Assembly (NCBI GenBank): GCA_947396885.1
Contig: OX377206.1
Coordinates: 18,471,114-18,535,113 of the forward strand
Length of the DNA stretch: 64,000 nt
From: Heligmosomoides polygyrus polygyrus
Lineage: Eukaryota > Nematoda > Chromadorea > Rhabditida > Heligmosomidae
Direction of reading: 5' to 3'
Part shown: piece after piece, positions 1 through 9,382 of the stretch
How positions within the stretch are numbered: position 1 is the stretch's first letter
Layout of the letters: every line of letters begins with the position of its first letter
Program-made: the position numbers and the translations under genes
The notes under the pieces: generated by a model
What the model was told of the DNA's origin: nothing
Databases searched by the model: none
What the model saw: the letters and a program-made list of their open reading frames with translations, nothing else

Positions 1-440
1 TGGTTGAGGATCCAAAGGTTTCGGAGAACCCCTAGCTTGAGGTCCCCCTTCGGCCTGTCCACCTAGGGTCTCGGTCGAATGCGTTCGTCTCAAGTTAAGT
101 TGGCATCAAGCCCCTGTACTTCTAACAGACTGCGTTCTGGGTCGCTAGAGACATCGCCTCTCGTTTCTAAGGGGAAAGCAGCGCTACTGGTGTAATTGCT
201 CGAGCTACACAAGTCCTCTTGCGGTGCCAATTCTACGTGACAGCGACTTGCCACAACGACCTGACTTGGCCTCCATTGTCTATTATTTATTAGTTTTTAT
301 TAGTTGCCACTTCGTTTTTCCCATCAACCTTAATTTGTTGTGTTCTCCTGCATACTCTGAGCTAGCGAAGATCTCGTTTTGTATATGGTTGTTTAATTCT
401 TTTACAACATTACTTCGCGTAAATGTATAAATAAATAAAC
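1..440. other. Unassigned sequence ending in AATAAATAAA
   Basis: No coding region is recognised. The 68-residue ORF from 224 has no motif. The stretch ends in a T-rich zone followed by an aataaataaa run near 427-437. A similar T-rich to aaataaataaataaa transition lies at 4200-4285. This pattern would fit the 3' end of a retroposon or an old 3' UTR, but nothing else supports that. Confidence 0.25.
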
Positions 441-501
441 CAATGGATGGTCGCAAAATGAGAATAGAAGTAATCAGTACAATTGGACATACCGCATTTG
501 T

Positions 502-697
502 GAGCGCGTGGAGAGCAGTCGGAGGAAGTGCCGGCTGTTGCGTGGCCCGATTCTAGGTCCCTGGCTCGCATTTTCCGCCCAGGTAGACTATGCTTTTCAT
601 AGCTCCGTGGTGAGTGATTTGGTATCAGACTCACCCGGGAAGAATAAAGCGCTGATTCGTTCATTCGTTGACCACCGGCAAGTAATTGTATCACCAC
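502..697 (+). repeat. SINE-1 copy, 5' part
   Basis: This is a degenerate copy of a tRNA-headed SINE repeated throughout the window. It starts with the head gcgcgtggagagcagtcgg and keeps the cgcccaggtagac block, the ggtatcagactca block and the gaataaagcgctgattcgtt block in the family order. It lacks the 3' third. Confidence 0.7.
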
Positions 698-779
698 CTA
701 TATATAAAAGAGTTTGTTCATCGAGAGATGAGGCGTATCTGACGCATGTTAGAAACCTTCGTGAGATACGCCTCATCAT

Positions 780-2200
780 CTACAGCGCGAGCAAAATGTG
801 CTATTCAACGTGGGATGTTGCTGCAGCAACGAAAGCGCAGCCTCTTACTGCTTGACACAACGGCTGCTGCCCGCGTTTCTGAGCGCCCATATTCAGAAGC
901 CATGCCACCGACTTTGTGCCATGAGCATAACGGGACCACTAAAGGGGCAGAAGTAGAAGGGGGCGGGTTTCGAGGGTGAAGAACCGACAGCGATGAGGAA
1001 AGGAGCAAAATGGAACAGGGATTGGGATGGGGGTCAATAGGGGGAACAATGAAGTAGGTCAGGAGGTGGCGCCAACGAGGGTGGAAGCGATAAGGGGGGA
1101 GAGGGCAGTAAGGATGATCGGCAAGCGGACCAGTAAGGTAGACCGGATTTAGAAGATGTTAAACCGATGTCGCGCAATGGGCGAGGGCAACTTAATTGGG
1201 GTAGAGCAATAACGGGGACCACGGGGAAGGGGAAGGGGGAGAGCATCCAGGAAGAAGGCATCTGAAGGCGGGACCAGGACGGGGAACCAGCAAGTAGGCA
1301 GCCGTATGGGACTTCATACGGGGAACAAGGAATCTGCCATCTGCGCAGCCTCTTCATGCTCGACACAACGGCAACTTCGCGCTTCTGAGCTTCTGCATTC
1401 AGAAGACGGGTCGTCCAGGTCACGTAACAATCTGCGTCTGGATTTAGAAAAGGTGTCACGTTGTCACGTTTGCAGCGAGCGTACGAATTCAGAACTCAAC
1501 ATGGGATGCCGCTGCTGCAGAGGAAGTGCAGCTTCCTCCCTCTTCACACAGCTGTAACTGCACCCATTTCTGAGCGTCTGGATGCAGAAAATGTGTCCTC
1601 TACGTCGCGCTAGAAGTATCTGGATTAAGAAGATGTGTCACCGGTTTCGTGCGGCAAGCGTCCGAATTCAGAATTCAGCAACTTCCCATGTTAAAGGGAA
1701 AACTTTACCCGCGCGAGGTACGCCTCCTCGTATCTAGCGCGAGGAACGTTTGCCGTTCAACATGGGATGCTACTGCTGCAGAGGATGTGCAGCCTCCTCC
1801 TGCTTGACACAAGGCAACTGCGGGCGTTTCTGAGCGCCAGCATTCAGAAGACGTGTCGTTTACGTCTGCTATGAGTGTGGGAGGACTCCTTAGAGGAAGG
1901 GGAGGGCAGTAAGGGGCCACCTAGAGCAACCAGAAAGGAGGGACCTGTAAGTGGGACGGGGATGGAGAACAGCAAGCAAGAAGGCATCAGTAAGGGTGGT
2001 CAATGGGTACAATAAGGAAGAGGGCCAAGAGATGGTACCCGGAGGGTGGGGGCAATAAGGGGATCAGTAAGCCGATGTCGTGCAACGAGCGTCTGAATTC
2101 AAGAGAAATGACCGACGCCGACACCGACGTTGCGTAACGAGCGTCTGGTTTAGGAAGACATGTCAACGGTGTCCTGTAACAAATGCTGTTGAACATGAGA
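780..2200. repeat. Degenerate tandem repeat array
   Basis: A unit of irregular length recurs near 790-900, 1330-1400, 1490-1600, 1755-1870 and 2070-2200. Shared blocks in order are ttcaacatgggatgctgctg, a gcagcctcctcctgcttgac block, acaacggcaactgcg, tttctgagcg.ctgcattcag, aagacgtgtcgtctacgtc, and agcgtctgaattcagaa. G-rich, non-repeat pieces (1010-1300, 1880-2060) separate the units. Translating any frame gives no continuous protein, so I read it as an eroded minisatellite or repeated relic, not a gene. Confidence 0.65.
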
Positions 2201-2439
2201 ACGGTTGCAGAGCAACCGGAGGGGCAGAAGTACTGAGCATCACAAACCTGTGACGTTGCCGGAGAGAATGCCTATGATAAACTTAGGGCAGTGGAGAACG
2301 GCTTCATGCCGTAAAAGTACGCAACGGAGCCTTGGTGTTGGGGGATTTTAAGTTTTACGGAGATTTTTTTTGGCCTTTCATAGCACCGGCGAGACGCAGG
2401 AATATACCAAAGGCTCTTCCATGGTCGCGCGAAGCGAGC

Positions 2440-2475
2440 AAGTGCGAAACACGCTGTTAGGCGTGTCTCGCACTT
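2440..2475. repeat. Short hairpin, 15-base arms
   Basis: The arm aagtgcgaaacacgc pairs with gcgtgtctcgcactt around a 6-base loop, with a single mismatch. It sits just before a SINE-1 tail fragment and has no obvious gene context. Confidence 0.6.
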
Positions 2476-2489
2476 CCTATACAATACAA

Positions 2490-2592
2490 ATTCCAAATAC
2501 GCGTTCAAATCGTCTCCACGACATCCCGTAGAAGTAGAATGCGTGGCGTATCCCAAAACGAATTAATTGATGCCACCCTTTATCCTTTTATA
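2490..2592 (+). repeat. SINE-1 tail fragment
   Basis: Only the 3' end of the family is present: aaatacgcgttcaaatcgtc, ctccacgacatcccgtagaa, gtagaatgcgtggcg, and the terminal ccctttatcctttta. Confidence 0.75.
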
Positions 2593-3087
2593 AGCCCGCG
2601 TCTATAATGACTTCACGATATGATAGCGTAGACGTAGAATGTCATGCGCAACAAAATTCATTCCTATCATAGATGACCCCATGTACGTCTAACGTGCGCC
2701 AAGCATTCTTTTATGATTCTGCGTCGACTACTGTGGAGGCAATGCCACTTGTGCGATGAGTTATGACAGCTATCCGATAGACAAGTCGCAGTTTTTAGTT
2801 ACTGTGATCCGTAGCAGGTATCCTTCGTAGATCGCTTATAAGCATGAACAAATGCTCATATAGCAGTATTACTGCATCACGAAGTATTTTAGCTTACTGA
2901 ATACTGACAACCCAGACAAAGCGCTACTGTACCGAGCCATTCAAGATTTTTTAAAAAGAAATCAACTCCTCGAAAAAGCCAGGCTATACAGCAACCACAA
3001 GGCCATGCATAATTTCCAGAAAAGAAACCTGCATAACTTTCCGTGAGCCACACCGTGGGAGTGAGCTGGGATCTTGGAAACAAAATA
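2593..3087. other. No feature recognised
   Basis: About 500 bases between a SINE tail and the first fold-back element. There is no ORF with a motif and no clear repeat. Confidence 0.5.
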
Positions 3088-4103
3088 TTAGGTTGTCCCA
3101 TAAGTCTTCGCCGTTTTTTTCAACGATTTATTGCGGATTTCGCCGGCGGTCTCTAGCATAGCGCTATATGCGTTTGAAAGAGAATGTTTTGTTCTAGCAG
3201 AACATGTATTGCATTTCTTTCTCCATCATGAATTTTGTCAATTTTTAGGTCGTTAAAGTGAAAAGTGAAAAAGGGAAAGGTGGCCATCTGCTCAGTCGCT
3301 TCTCTCCGCTTAGTTTGGCATTTTTTGCGCAGTTTTTCATAGCATTTGGAAGACAATGTTCTGTACTAAAAGAATACGTGTTGGTACCATTTGCTCATTT
3401 GTCCTTTATTGATTTTTAGGTCATCAAATTGGGACGTCCGACTTCTCCGCCCGAATTTTACCGAAGCTCCTGCTCTGTGGTTGGACTTTTTTGCATGGTC
3501 TTATATGTCGGTCGGAAGAGGATGTTTTGCTCAGTAAGAATTTGTGTCACGTTTATTGGCTCATGCTGATTTCTGTCGAATATCAACAAAATTCCAAAAA
3601 GAGAAAAATCATCTTCACCAACAACTTCTTCTCCTTGTTCAGTTGTGACACAAATTCTTATTGAGCAAGACATCCTCTTCCGAACGACATATAACAACAC
3701 CAAGCAAAAAAGTCCACCCAGAGCAGGAGCTGTCGGTAAAAATTCGGACGGAAAAGTCGGACGTCCCAATTTGATAACCTAAAAATCAATAAAGGACAAG
3801 TCAGCAAATAGTACCAACATGTATTCTTTTAGTACAGAACATTGTCTTCAAAATGCTGTGAAAAACTGCGCAAAAAATTCCAAACCTAAGCGGAGAGAAG
3901 CGACTGAGCAGATGGGCACTTTTCCCTTTTTCACTTTTCACTTTAACGACCTCAAAATTGACAAAATTCAGGATGCAATACAAGCTCTGATAGAACAATT
4001 TATTCTCTTTCAAATTCTGTATAGCGCTATGCAAGAGACCGTCGGCGAAATCCGCAATGAATCGTTGAAGAAAAAAACGGAGGGAACTTATGGGACAACC
4101 TAG
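3088..4103. mobile_element. 1-kb palindromic fold-back element, copy 1
   Basis: The left end ttaggttgtcccataagtc is matched in inverse at the right end (acttatgggacaacctag), with TA on both outer sides, as expected for a Tc1/mariner-type insertion. The whole element is a palindrome: arms of nearly 0.5 kb converge on a loop of about 90 bases near 3551-3643. Each arm carries three diverged copies of one module, recognisable by a (t)ttggaagacaatgttctgt-like block, then agaa.acgtgt, then tttattgatttttaggtc. No transposase is encoded. ORFs in the arms are by-products of the module. It must be mobilised in trans, probably by a mariner-family transposase (inference from ends and TA). Confidence 0.85.
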
Positions 4104-4390
4104 TACCTGTTGACAGGTAACTCCAGGACGTTCCTTAATGTTTGCTTCCTACTGTTACTGTTGTCTGTCGCCTGTACCTAACAACCTGTACGATTTATTC
4201 GTCGTGCTCTGGGTTTTAACGTTCATGTTCTGTTCGTTCTAATTTTTGTGTGAATCTCCACGTACAAATAAATAAATAAACAAATACAGGGTGCGCCAAA
4301 ATTACGGCGACAGGATATGCACGAACAGCTTGACCTCCTATTCGGAGCGTCTGCTTTTTTCTGTGCTTTTATTGTTTCTACTGCATCAAT

Positions 4391-4708
4391 TTGTTTATGG
4401 TTATCTTAATCAAGCATAAAAATAAGTTGTTTTTCAAGATTGTGAAACGTTCTTGCCGCCATGCCTCAATCATTGAACTTTACCGTCAAGGCTTCTCGGC
4501 ACTCGACATTCACCAGCGTCTTGGGCTTCATCGAAGTGTTCTATATAGATCCATCAGATACTACGAAGACCTGGGAACCAAGGATGATAGATACGGACGA
4601 AGAAGGCATGTGACAACTACAGAAGACATTGTGAAGGTATGTGAACGAATTCTCAGGTGCTCGGCGCGCTCGGTCCGCCGGATGTCGCGAGAAACAGAGA
4701 TCAGATAG
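4391..4708 (+). pseudogene. maT transposase, N-terminal HTH fragment
   Basis: A 105-codon ORF encodes the DNA-binding half of a Tc1/mariner-type transposase: a helix-turn-helix around residues 25-55, then GTKDDRYGRRRH, then a second helical region with ILRCSARSVRRMSRE. It stops where the deletion begins, so it has no catalytic core. It could still bind the inverted repeats, but that is speculation. Confidence 0.7.
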
Positions 4709-4787
4709 AATTATTTGAACCTTCTGAAGGACGAACTGTTACCCTGGGCTAGCGTCTCACTTTGGAAACCGCTCCTGGATCTTCCAA

Positions 4788-5107
4788 CAGGATGGAGCTC
4801 CAGCTCGCAGGATGAGAATGATGCAGGACTGATGCAAAGGCAACTTCCCAGCCTCCACAAGCCTGCACGAGTAGCCAGCCAACTCTCCGGATTTGAATCC
4901 GACGGATTACACCGTCTGGGTAGTTCTGGAAGCCAAAGCCTGCGGGAAACCTCATCGCTCCGGGGATTCTTTGAAGGAAGCTCTCCAGAAGGCGTGGGAT
5001 CAGCTCGATGCGCCATACCTGCGTGCCGCCGTCTATGCTTCTCTAAGGTGTCTCAAAACCTGTATCGACGCCGATGGAGAGATATTCGAATTTCAAGTTG
5101 TGTGTAG
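4788..5107 (+). pseudogene. maT transposase, C-terminal catalytic remnant
   Basis: The reading QQDGAPA to NPTDYTVWVVLEAKAC to a long C-terminal helix is interrupted by two stops. The segment from 4893 to 5107 is open. The block SPDLNP.DY..W is typical of the family. Confidence 0.75.
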
Positions 5108-5214
5108 TTTACAATAGACTAATAAACATTGTTTCATCGTTGGTTTTTCGAAAGTGCTGCATTTTCGCTTTCGGCGTTTTGAATAACTTGTCGCCATAAT
5201 TTTGGCGCACCCTG

Positions 5215-5772
5215 TAAATACCTTCTGTGTGTTAAAGCCTACTGGAAGTACTCCGCACAATATAGAGAAGAGTGCGTATTACTATACAGTCCATTACCAC
5301 TGATCGTGAAATTTCCCTATGAATCATTTTTAGGACAAACTTTGTGCCTTCCTCCGCGATTCTCTTAAAAGCCCTTATGCACAATTCGTTAGTAAACTAC
5401 GATGGAACAGCAAAGGAACAAGGAACAGAATGCCATTACGTATTTCAGAAAATCTTCAATTTAATTCAGCGTTGGAGAGCCTTTCAGCTTTGCCAATGAT
5501 TGCCATTTTTTACGGGAAGATTTTGTTATCATTTTCTGCAGAAGACATATTTGGGACAACAGCAGTGGTCAGAGGAGAGGGAGATTGAGCACCAGGCAGT
5601 GTACCCTGGCATTTCTTTCTCTACAAACGATTCAGTGTTGCTTCGTAGGCAATAATCACTGCTCTAGGCAGATAAACGTTTTATAGAGGTAAGCCTTCTA
5701 TGTAGCTGGTAAGACAGTCACAAAGTTCAGTGTTCACAAATTTTTGCGCACTACAGAACAAATCAGAGCTCA
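5215..5772. other. No feature recognised
   Basis: About 560 bases with no repeat family or exon that I recognise. It lies downstream of the small minus-strand gene and would hold its 3' UTR if it is expressed. No clear aataaa signal stands out in the first 100 bases. Confidence 0.5.
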
Positions 5773-6009
5773 TTAATGAAACTTTAGGGAAATGTCTGTC
5801 CCCCGCCCTAAATTCCGCACGCTCTTCTCAAACGCCCGTCGCTGCCGTGTGCTTTCAATTAAGCCAGCAATTCCATAAAAAGCGAAAAAGCAGCCAATGG
5901 CGACGATGAAATCAGCATCGTGCATTAGCCGTTCGAAAAACTTCATGACTAAGGAATGCGATGGCGCGCTATTCAATACCACATTCCGCTCTTCTCGGTT
6001 AAGCCACAT
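5773..6009 (-). CDS. Small single-pass membrane protein, uncharacterised
   Basis: A 78-codon ORF starts with ATG directly after a sequence atcgatccag, which could serve as a cis- or trans-splice acceptor. That is why I prefer this Met over the upstream one at 6036. The product has a polar N terminus (NREERNVVL), a helix (MKFFERLMHDAD), one hydrophobic span of about 20 residues (FIVAIGCFFAFYGIAGLIE) and a basic C terminus (STRQRRAFEKSVRNLGRG). Span followed by positive residues suggests an N-out or mitochondrial inner-membrane topology, which is inference. No family is recognised. Composition and motif-like layout are much more protein-like than in neighbouring ORFs, and the ORF is not part of any repeat seen here. 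It could be a terminal exon of a longer gene. Confidence 0.45.
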   Translation of the reverse strand: MWLNREERNVVLNSAPSHSLVMKFFERLMHDADFIVAIGCFFAFYGIAGLIESTRQRRAFEKSVRNLGRGTDISLKFH

Positions 6010-6080
6010 CTGGATCGATAACCACAAAAAACGCACGAGTTTACCCCAGCCGAATAATTAGTAGCGGCTTCTCAACTATG

Positions 6081-6312
6081 TGGGCGCGTGCAGCTGTAGC
6101 AGGGCAGCTGGCTCTTGCGTGCTTCTCGAATCGATCTGGGGTTCGGATTTCTCCCCGGCCAAACAAACGTTCCACCCGTCCGTGTCGGTAAATTGGTACC
6201 ACGCTCACCTAGAAACATCGAAAACGTAGCCGAATCAGCTGTCAGATAGTTTACGTACGATATTGTGCTGGTAAAATACGCGTTCAAATTTTCTGCGAGA
6301 AGTGCTTCGATG
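6081..6312 (+). repeat. SINE-1 copy, degenerate
   Basis: The head gggcgcgtgcagctgtagca, the B-box-like ggttcggatttctccccggc, cgtgtcggtaaattggtacc and the aatacgcgttcaaatttt block appear in family order with many mismatches. Confidence 0.6.
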
Positions 6313-6562
6313 TTTACCCAGCGATGCTGTCAGGCTATGCATACCCAATGTTCAATGCATTATCGTTGTCGGTATAAGCAGCTGACTTAGATAAGTGTCT
6401 CATTAGGAGACCGAGGCTGAATACACAAGGCGTACTGCGCTGCAGTTGGCTTGAAACACAAGCTGTTCGATAACGATAATGAATGCTACACTTACTGGAC
6501 GGCAAGCATATACACACGGAAGCTTCACAGAACAAGTCAGGAGGGATGTATTGAGAGGAAAA

Positions 6563-7037
6563 ATGATAAAGGCCAGCGTTAGCCAATCCCTTTGCGGGAT
6601 GCGCCACACATTCTGATATCATGAAGGCATTTTGAATGTGTATTTGTCCTCCACAATGATTTGAGTTAGCCAGCCGATGAACATCACAATACGATGTTTT
6701 GTTGTGATCGATATTCTAGCGCCAGGCGGGACTCGAACCCGCATCTCCTGCAGACCAGGTGGGAACGCTCTACACCATTACACCACCGGCGCTGATCGAA
6801 TGCAACATCCAACAAAACATCGTTGTAAGAGCTTACAACCTCGATACGAGCCACTTGAGGCTTAAGGAAAAAGAAATGAACATAACATTGTTTTATCCTT
6901 CCAAAATAAACCTGGCACCGATTCGCTAAACCCAGAGGGATAGAAAGCCTGGTTAGCCCACGCGAAGAACCCGAACCAAGAATCTGATCCGAAGTGCAGA
7001 CGACAGTCGCGTCTCGTCCAACTGCACCACCACGCGC
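6563..7037 (-). repeat. SINE-1 copy split by a SINE-2 insertion
   Basis: Read on the minus strand, 6876-7037 holds the tRNA-like head (gcgcgtggtggtgcagttgg) and middle, and 6563-6684 holds the 3' part with gggatgcgccacacattct in plus orientation. The two halves join exactly at the family block gccagccgatgaacaagtcagcg, which is interrupted by a different element at 6685-6875. Confidence 0.8.
6685..6875 (-). repeat. SINE-2 (tRNA-derived), inserted in SINE-1
   Basis: The element is flanked by the 8-base direct repeat atgaacat (6677-6684 and 6876-6883), a target-site duplication. On the minus strand it contains a tRNA-like segment (about 6719-6794) with an A-box-like tggtgtaatgg, a perfect B box ggttcgagtcc and a perfect T-arm stem gcggg/cccgc, and the acceptor ends pair (gcgccgg/ctggcgc). 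The D and anticodon arms do not fold canonically, so I do not call a functional tRNA. The 3' tail block (caacaaaacatcgttgtaag to ggcttaagg) lies in plus orientation, opposite to the head. Confidence 0.75.
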
Positions 7038-8477
7038 AACAGGCCTAACACAAACACCGGTCCACTCCAAAATTGGACAAGATCAGGCTTCTTTTAAGCA
7101 TACCAAGCCTTTTCTTGCAGATTGTCGGGTAGAAGAACTCGAGAACACATATTCTAATGAAATCTAGTTTCACAGGGTTTTTAAACATTTTCGACGGGGA
7201 ACGGTTGGAGATGGGGATATAGTCTATGGTGGCCTTACACATTTTCGATACGTGGTCTGCAGTAGGATAGAATATTTCGCTTTTCCAGCGGATCCCCACC
7301 CTCCCCACTAGGACTGTGCTAGAATAGTGATCTCTAGTTTGAAAAAAGGCAGGAAAAACTCATCGTGATGCAACCCTAGTTCGAGAGACCATTCAGGGTA
7401 AACGGTGCGTTTTGACTCGACACCATCTACCCTGAATATCCTCCATGACCCAGGTGTAGATGGCAGCAATAGTTCCAGTTGTGGATGGCCTCCTCCAACT
7501 AGGAATGCATCGTCATCGTCATAAGGGTGTCCCCCCCCCCCCTCGCCATCAACCTGTACTGCGCCTCTTTTTCTGAAGACCTATTCTGAAAGTGTGCAAG
7601 CTATGGGCTTACTTGTGAAGTGTTATTGAAATGACAGCCTTTAACAGAGTTTTCTAGAACTTCTAGGGATGCTTCTAGTGCGGACCCCTGTAAAGGCACC
7701 CATACACTTCTGCGGCAACGCCGCTCACCGCTATGGTTAAGGATAGGGCAGCGGCAACACCGCAGAAGTGGGCGGGAGCTTTAAAATATTATACGATTTT
7801 GTCCTGGTTTTGAAGACCTGACTAGAGTAACCGCCCTCTACAAGGTAACAATGGAAGAAGCAGCAAGCAATCGCAGAGAGCTTCAATCCATCTGGCAGAT
7901 TCCGCCTCCTGCGCCTTGAACGAAGACTGAGGGTCAAAGTAGCGTTAGGGTCAAAAATAGAGAGTTACTCGGATAAGGATAGCCAGTCCCGGATTAGGTC
8001 ACGATATCCGCTGGAAGAAATCCCGTGTTAAAAATCTCTATAATATTGATGAATGGGACGAAAACAATCCCAGTGGATCACGAAAGTTTGTAAAGCCGCT
8101 GTACCAGCCTCAGAAGAACACTCTCCTCACACCTAATAACTTCGCTGCGAATTGGAAAACGGGGACCGAATCTTGTCACTGGAAATTGTTCTGAACTTTG
8201 CAGGTGATCTAACAACGAGACCCATATTGGAGATGACGCGTAGAGGATCTGACAATGGCTTCGTAGATATCTCAAGGTGTGACCAACAGCAGTTTTGCAG
8301 CTCTGTTGTATTGTCGAGAGAATTCTGTGGTCCAACTATTTCACGAGCTACAGTTCATCACATGTGCAATCCATTCACGTAACCTTAGAAGAATTTTTTA
8401 AAAATCGTATCCATACATCCAGCAACAATAGCAGATGGCCATGGTCTTTAATTATCATCAGCCTTTCAAACCTTCTA
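7038..8477. other. Intergenic, no gene; short hairpins and a C-tract
   Basis: No exon is recognised. There are two small stem-loops: attcagggta/taccctgaat near 7391-7440 and cacttctgcgg/ccgcagaagtg near 7706-7770. A run of 12 C lies at 7531-7542. The ORFs around 8078-8597 are chance overlaps on both strands. Confidence 0.5.
7531..7542. repeat. C12 (G12 on minus) tract
   Basis: A pure run of 12 C, one of five G/C homopolymers of 12 or more in the window. Confidence 0.9.
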
Positions 8478-9382
8478 TTAGGGTGGGCCAAAAGTAATGA
8501 TACTCTCCATGCCGTGCCCATATATGTCGTGACTGGAGTCCGGTGTCGGGCTTCTCGTATTTGTATGTTTGTTTGTTGCTTACTGAAGGCCACCTGAGAA
8601 ATGACCACTTTCGCCCTTTACAGACGCATGCCAAAACCCCAGTCTGTCTCTTGCCGAAACCCCAGTCTGACGAGTCGACCTGTGCCGCGCAAATCTCGCC
8701 CAATTCCCAACCCCGACAGCCTGGACTCAATAGTCACACAAGATGAAAAGTACATACGTCTTCTACCTTAACCCTGCCAAGCAGCGAGTCTGGGTGAGGC
8801 CTGGTGACCTGTTACCGACCTTCGTTCGGCGGGATGTTCACGGCGAGAAGCACCTTCTGAGCTTTTGGATCCGCGCCCATGGACCTGTATACTGGAAGCT
8901 GTTTTCCAAAAGCAGACGATGGACTCCAAGGCCATGGTGAACGAAATAGATAAGATGGACCAGCGACTCGCACTTATTCGGTCTCGGCACTTCAAGAAGA
9001 TCCTCCTCCTCGACAACGCCGCACCCCATCGGGCAAAAGAGACCACGGATAAGCTTGCTCAGCTGGGCTACGTTCATATGCCTCATCCACCGTATTCGCC
9101 GGACATCTCTCCATGCGACTACCACTACTTCTTGAGCCTACAGGACATCCTGGTCGGAAGGGACACAAGAACCCAAGCAGACCTCGACAAGCATAACGAG
9201 CAGTGGATCAGCACCAGGCAGAAGCAGTTCTGGAACGATGGGATCAGCAAGTCGGCTAATCGATGGCAGCAAGGTCATTGACCTTAACGGCGAATACACT
9301 CCTTAGCACCGTTGAGTTGTAATGGAGTTATAAAAAGAAAGAAATTTGTTTAATTCGTCTCATTACTTTTGGCTCATCCTAA
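8478..9382 (+). mobile_element. Mariner element, 5'-deleted copy
   Basis: Inverted ends ttagggtgggccaaaagtaatga and tcattacttttggctcatcctaa are flanked by TA. At 905 bp it is shorter than intact mariners (about 1.3 kb): the N-terminal DNA-binding region is missing and the reading frame shifts repeatedly. The catalytic region is readable: TQDEKYI (first Asp) near 8738, LLLDNAAPHRA, then PPYSPDISPCDYHYF. There are 34 residues between the second and third Asp, the DD34D signature of mariner. Confidence 0.9.
8865..9281 (+). pseudogene. Mariner transposase, C-terminal half
   Basis: The longest open part of the mariner copy, 138 codons. It carries the second and third catalytic aspartates (LLLDNAAPHRA and DISPCDYHYF) and a C-terminal region ending in an ISKSANRWQQ-type motif. 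The first catalytic Asp lies in another frame upstream, so the protein is broken. A second, inverted copy of the same family lies at 22362-22937. Confidence 0.85.

Larger units (their letters stand above)
4287..5214 (+). mobile_element. Internally deleted maT-like (Tc1/mariner) element
   Basis: Terminal inverted repeats cagggtgcgccaaaatta.ggcgaca lie at both ends, flanked by TA. Inside, 4391-4708 encodes a homeodomain-like helix-turn-helix region (IIELYRQGFSALDIHQRLGL) followed by a basic linker (YGRRRHV). The catalytic part resumes near 4788 as QQDGAPA and continues to SPDLNPTDYTVW, with two in-frame stops between. Counting from the Asp of QQDGAPA to the Asp of NPTD gives 37 residues between, the DD37D spacing of the maT clade (established knowledge). 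The first catalytic Asp region is deleted. The length is 928 bp, so it is a dead, non-autonomous copy. Confidence 0.85.

Noticed and set aside
3153..3356. ORFs in the fold-back arms (also 3458-4103 and 12355-13036)
   Set aside because: The peptides (such as FFTFHFNDLKIDK) recur because the DNA module is repeated; they are not conserved as protein and lack starts.
6719..6794. Functional tRNA gene
   Set aside because: B box, T arm and acceptor pairing are good, but the D and anticodon arms do not fold to standard length. The same segment recurs with the same flanks at 28.1 kb, so it is a SINE head.
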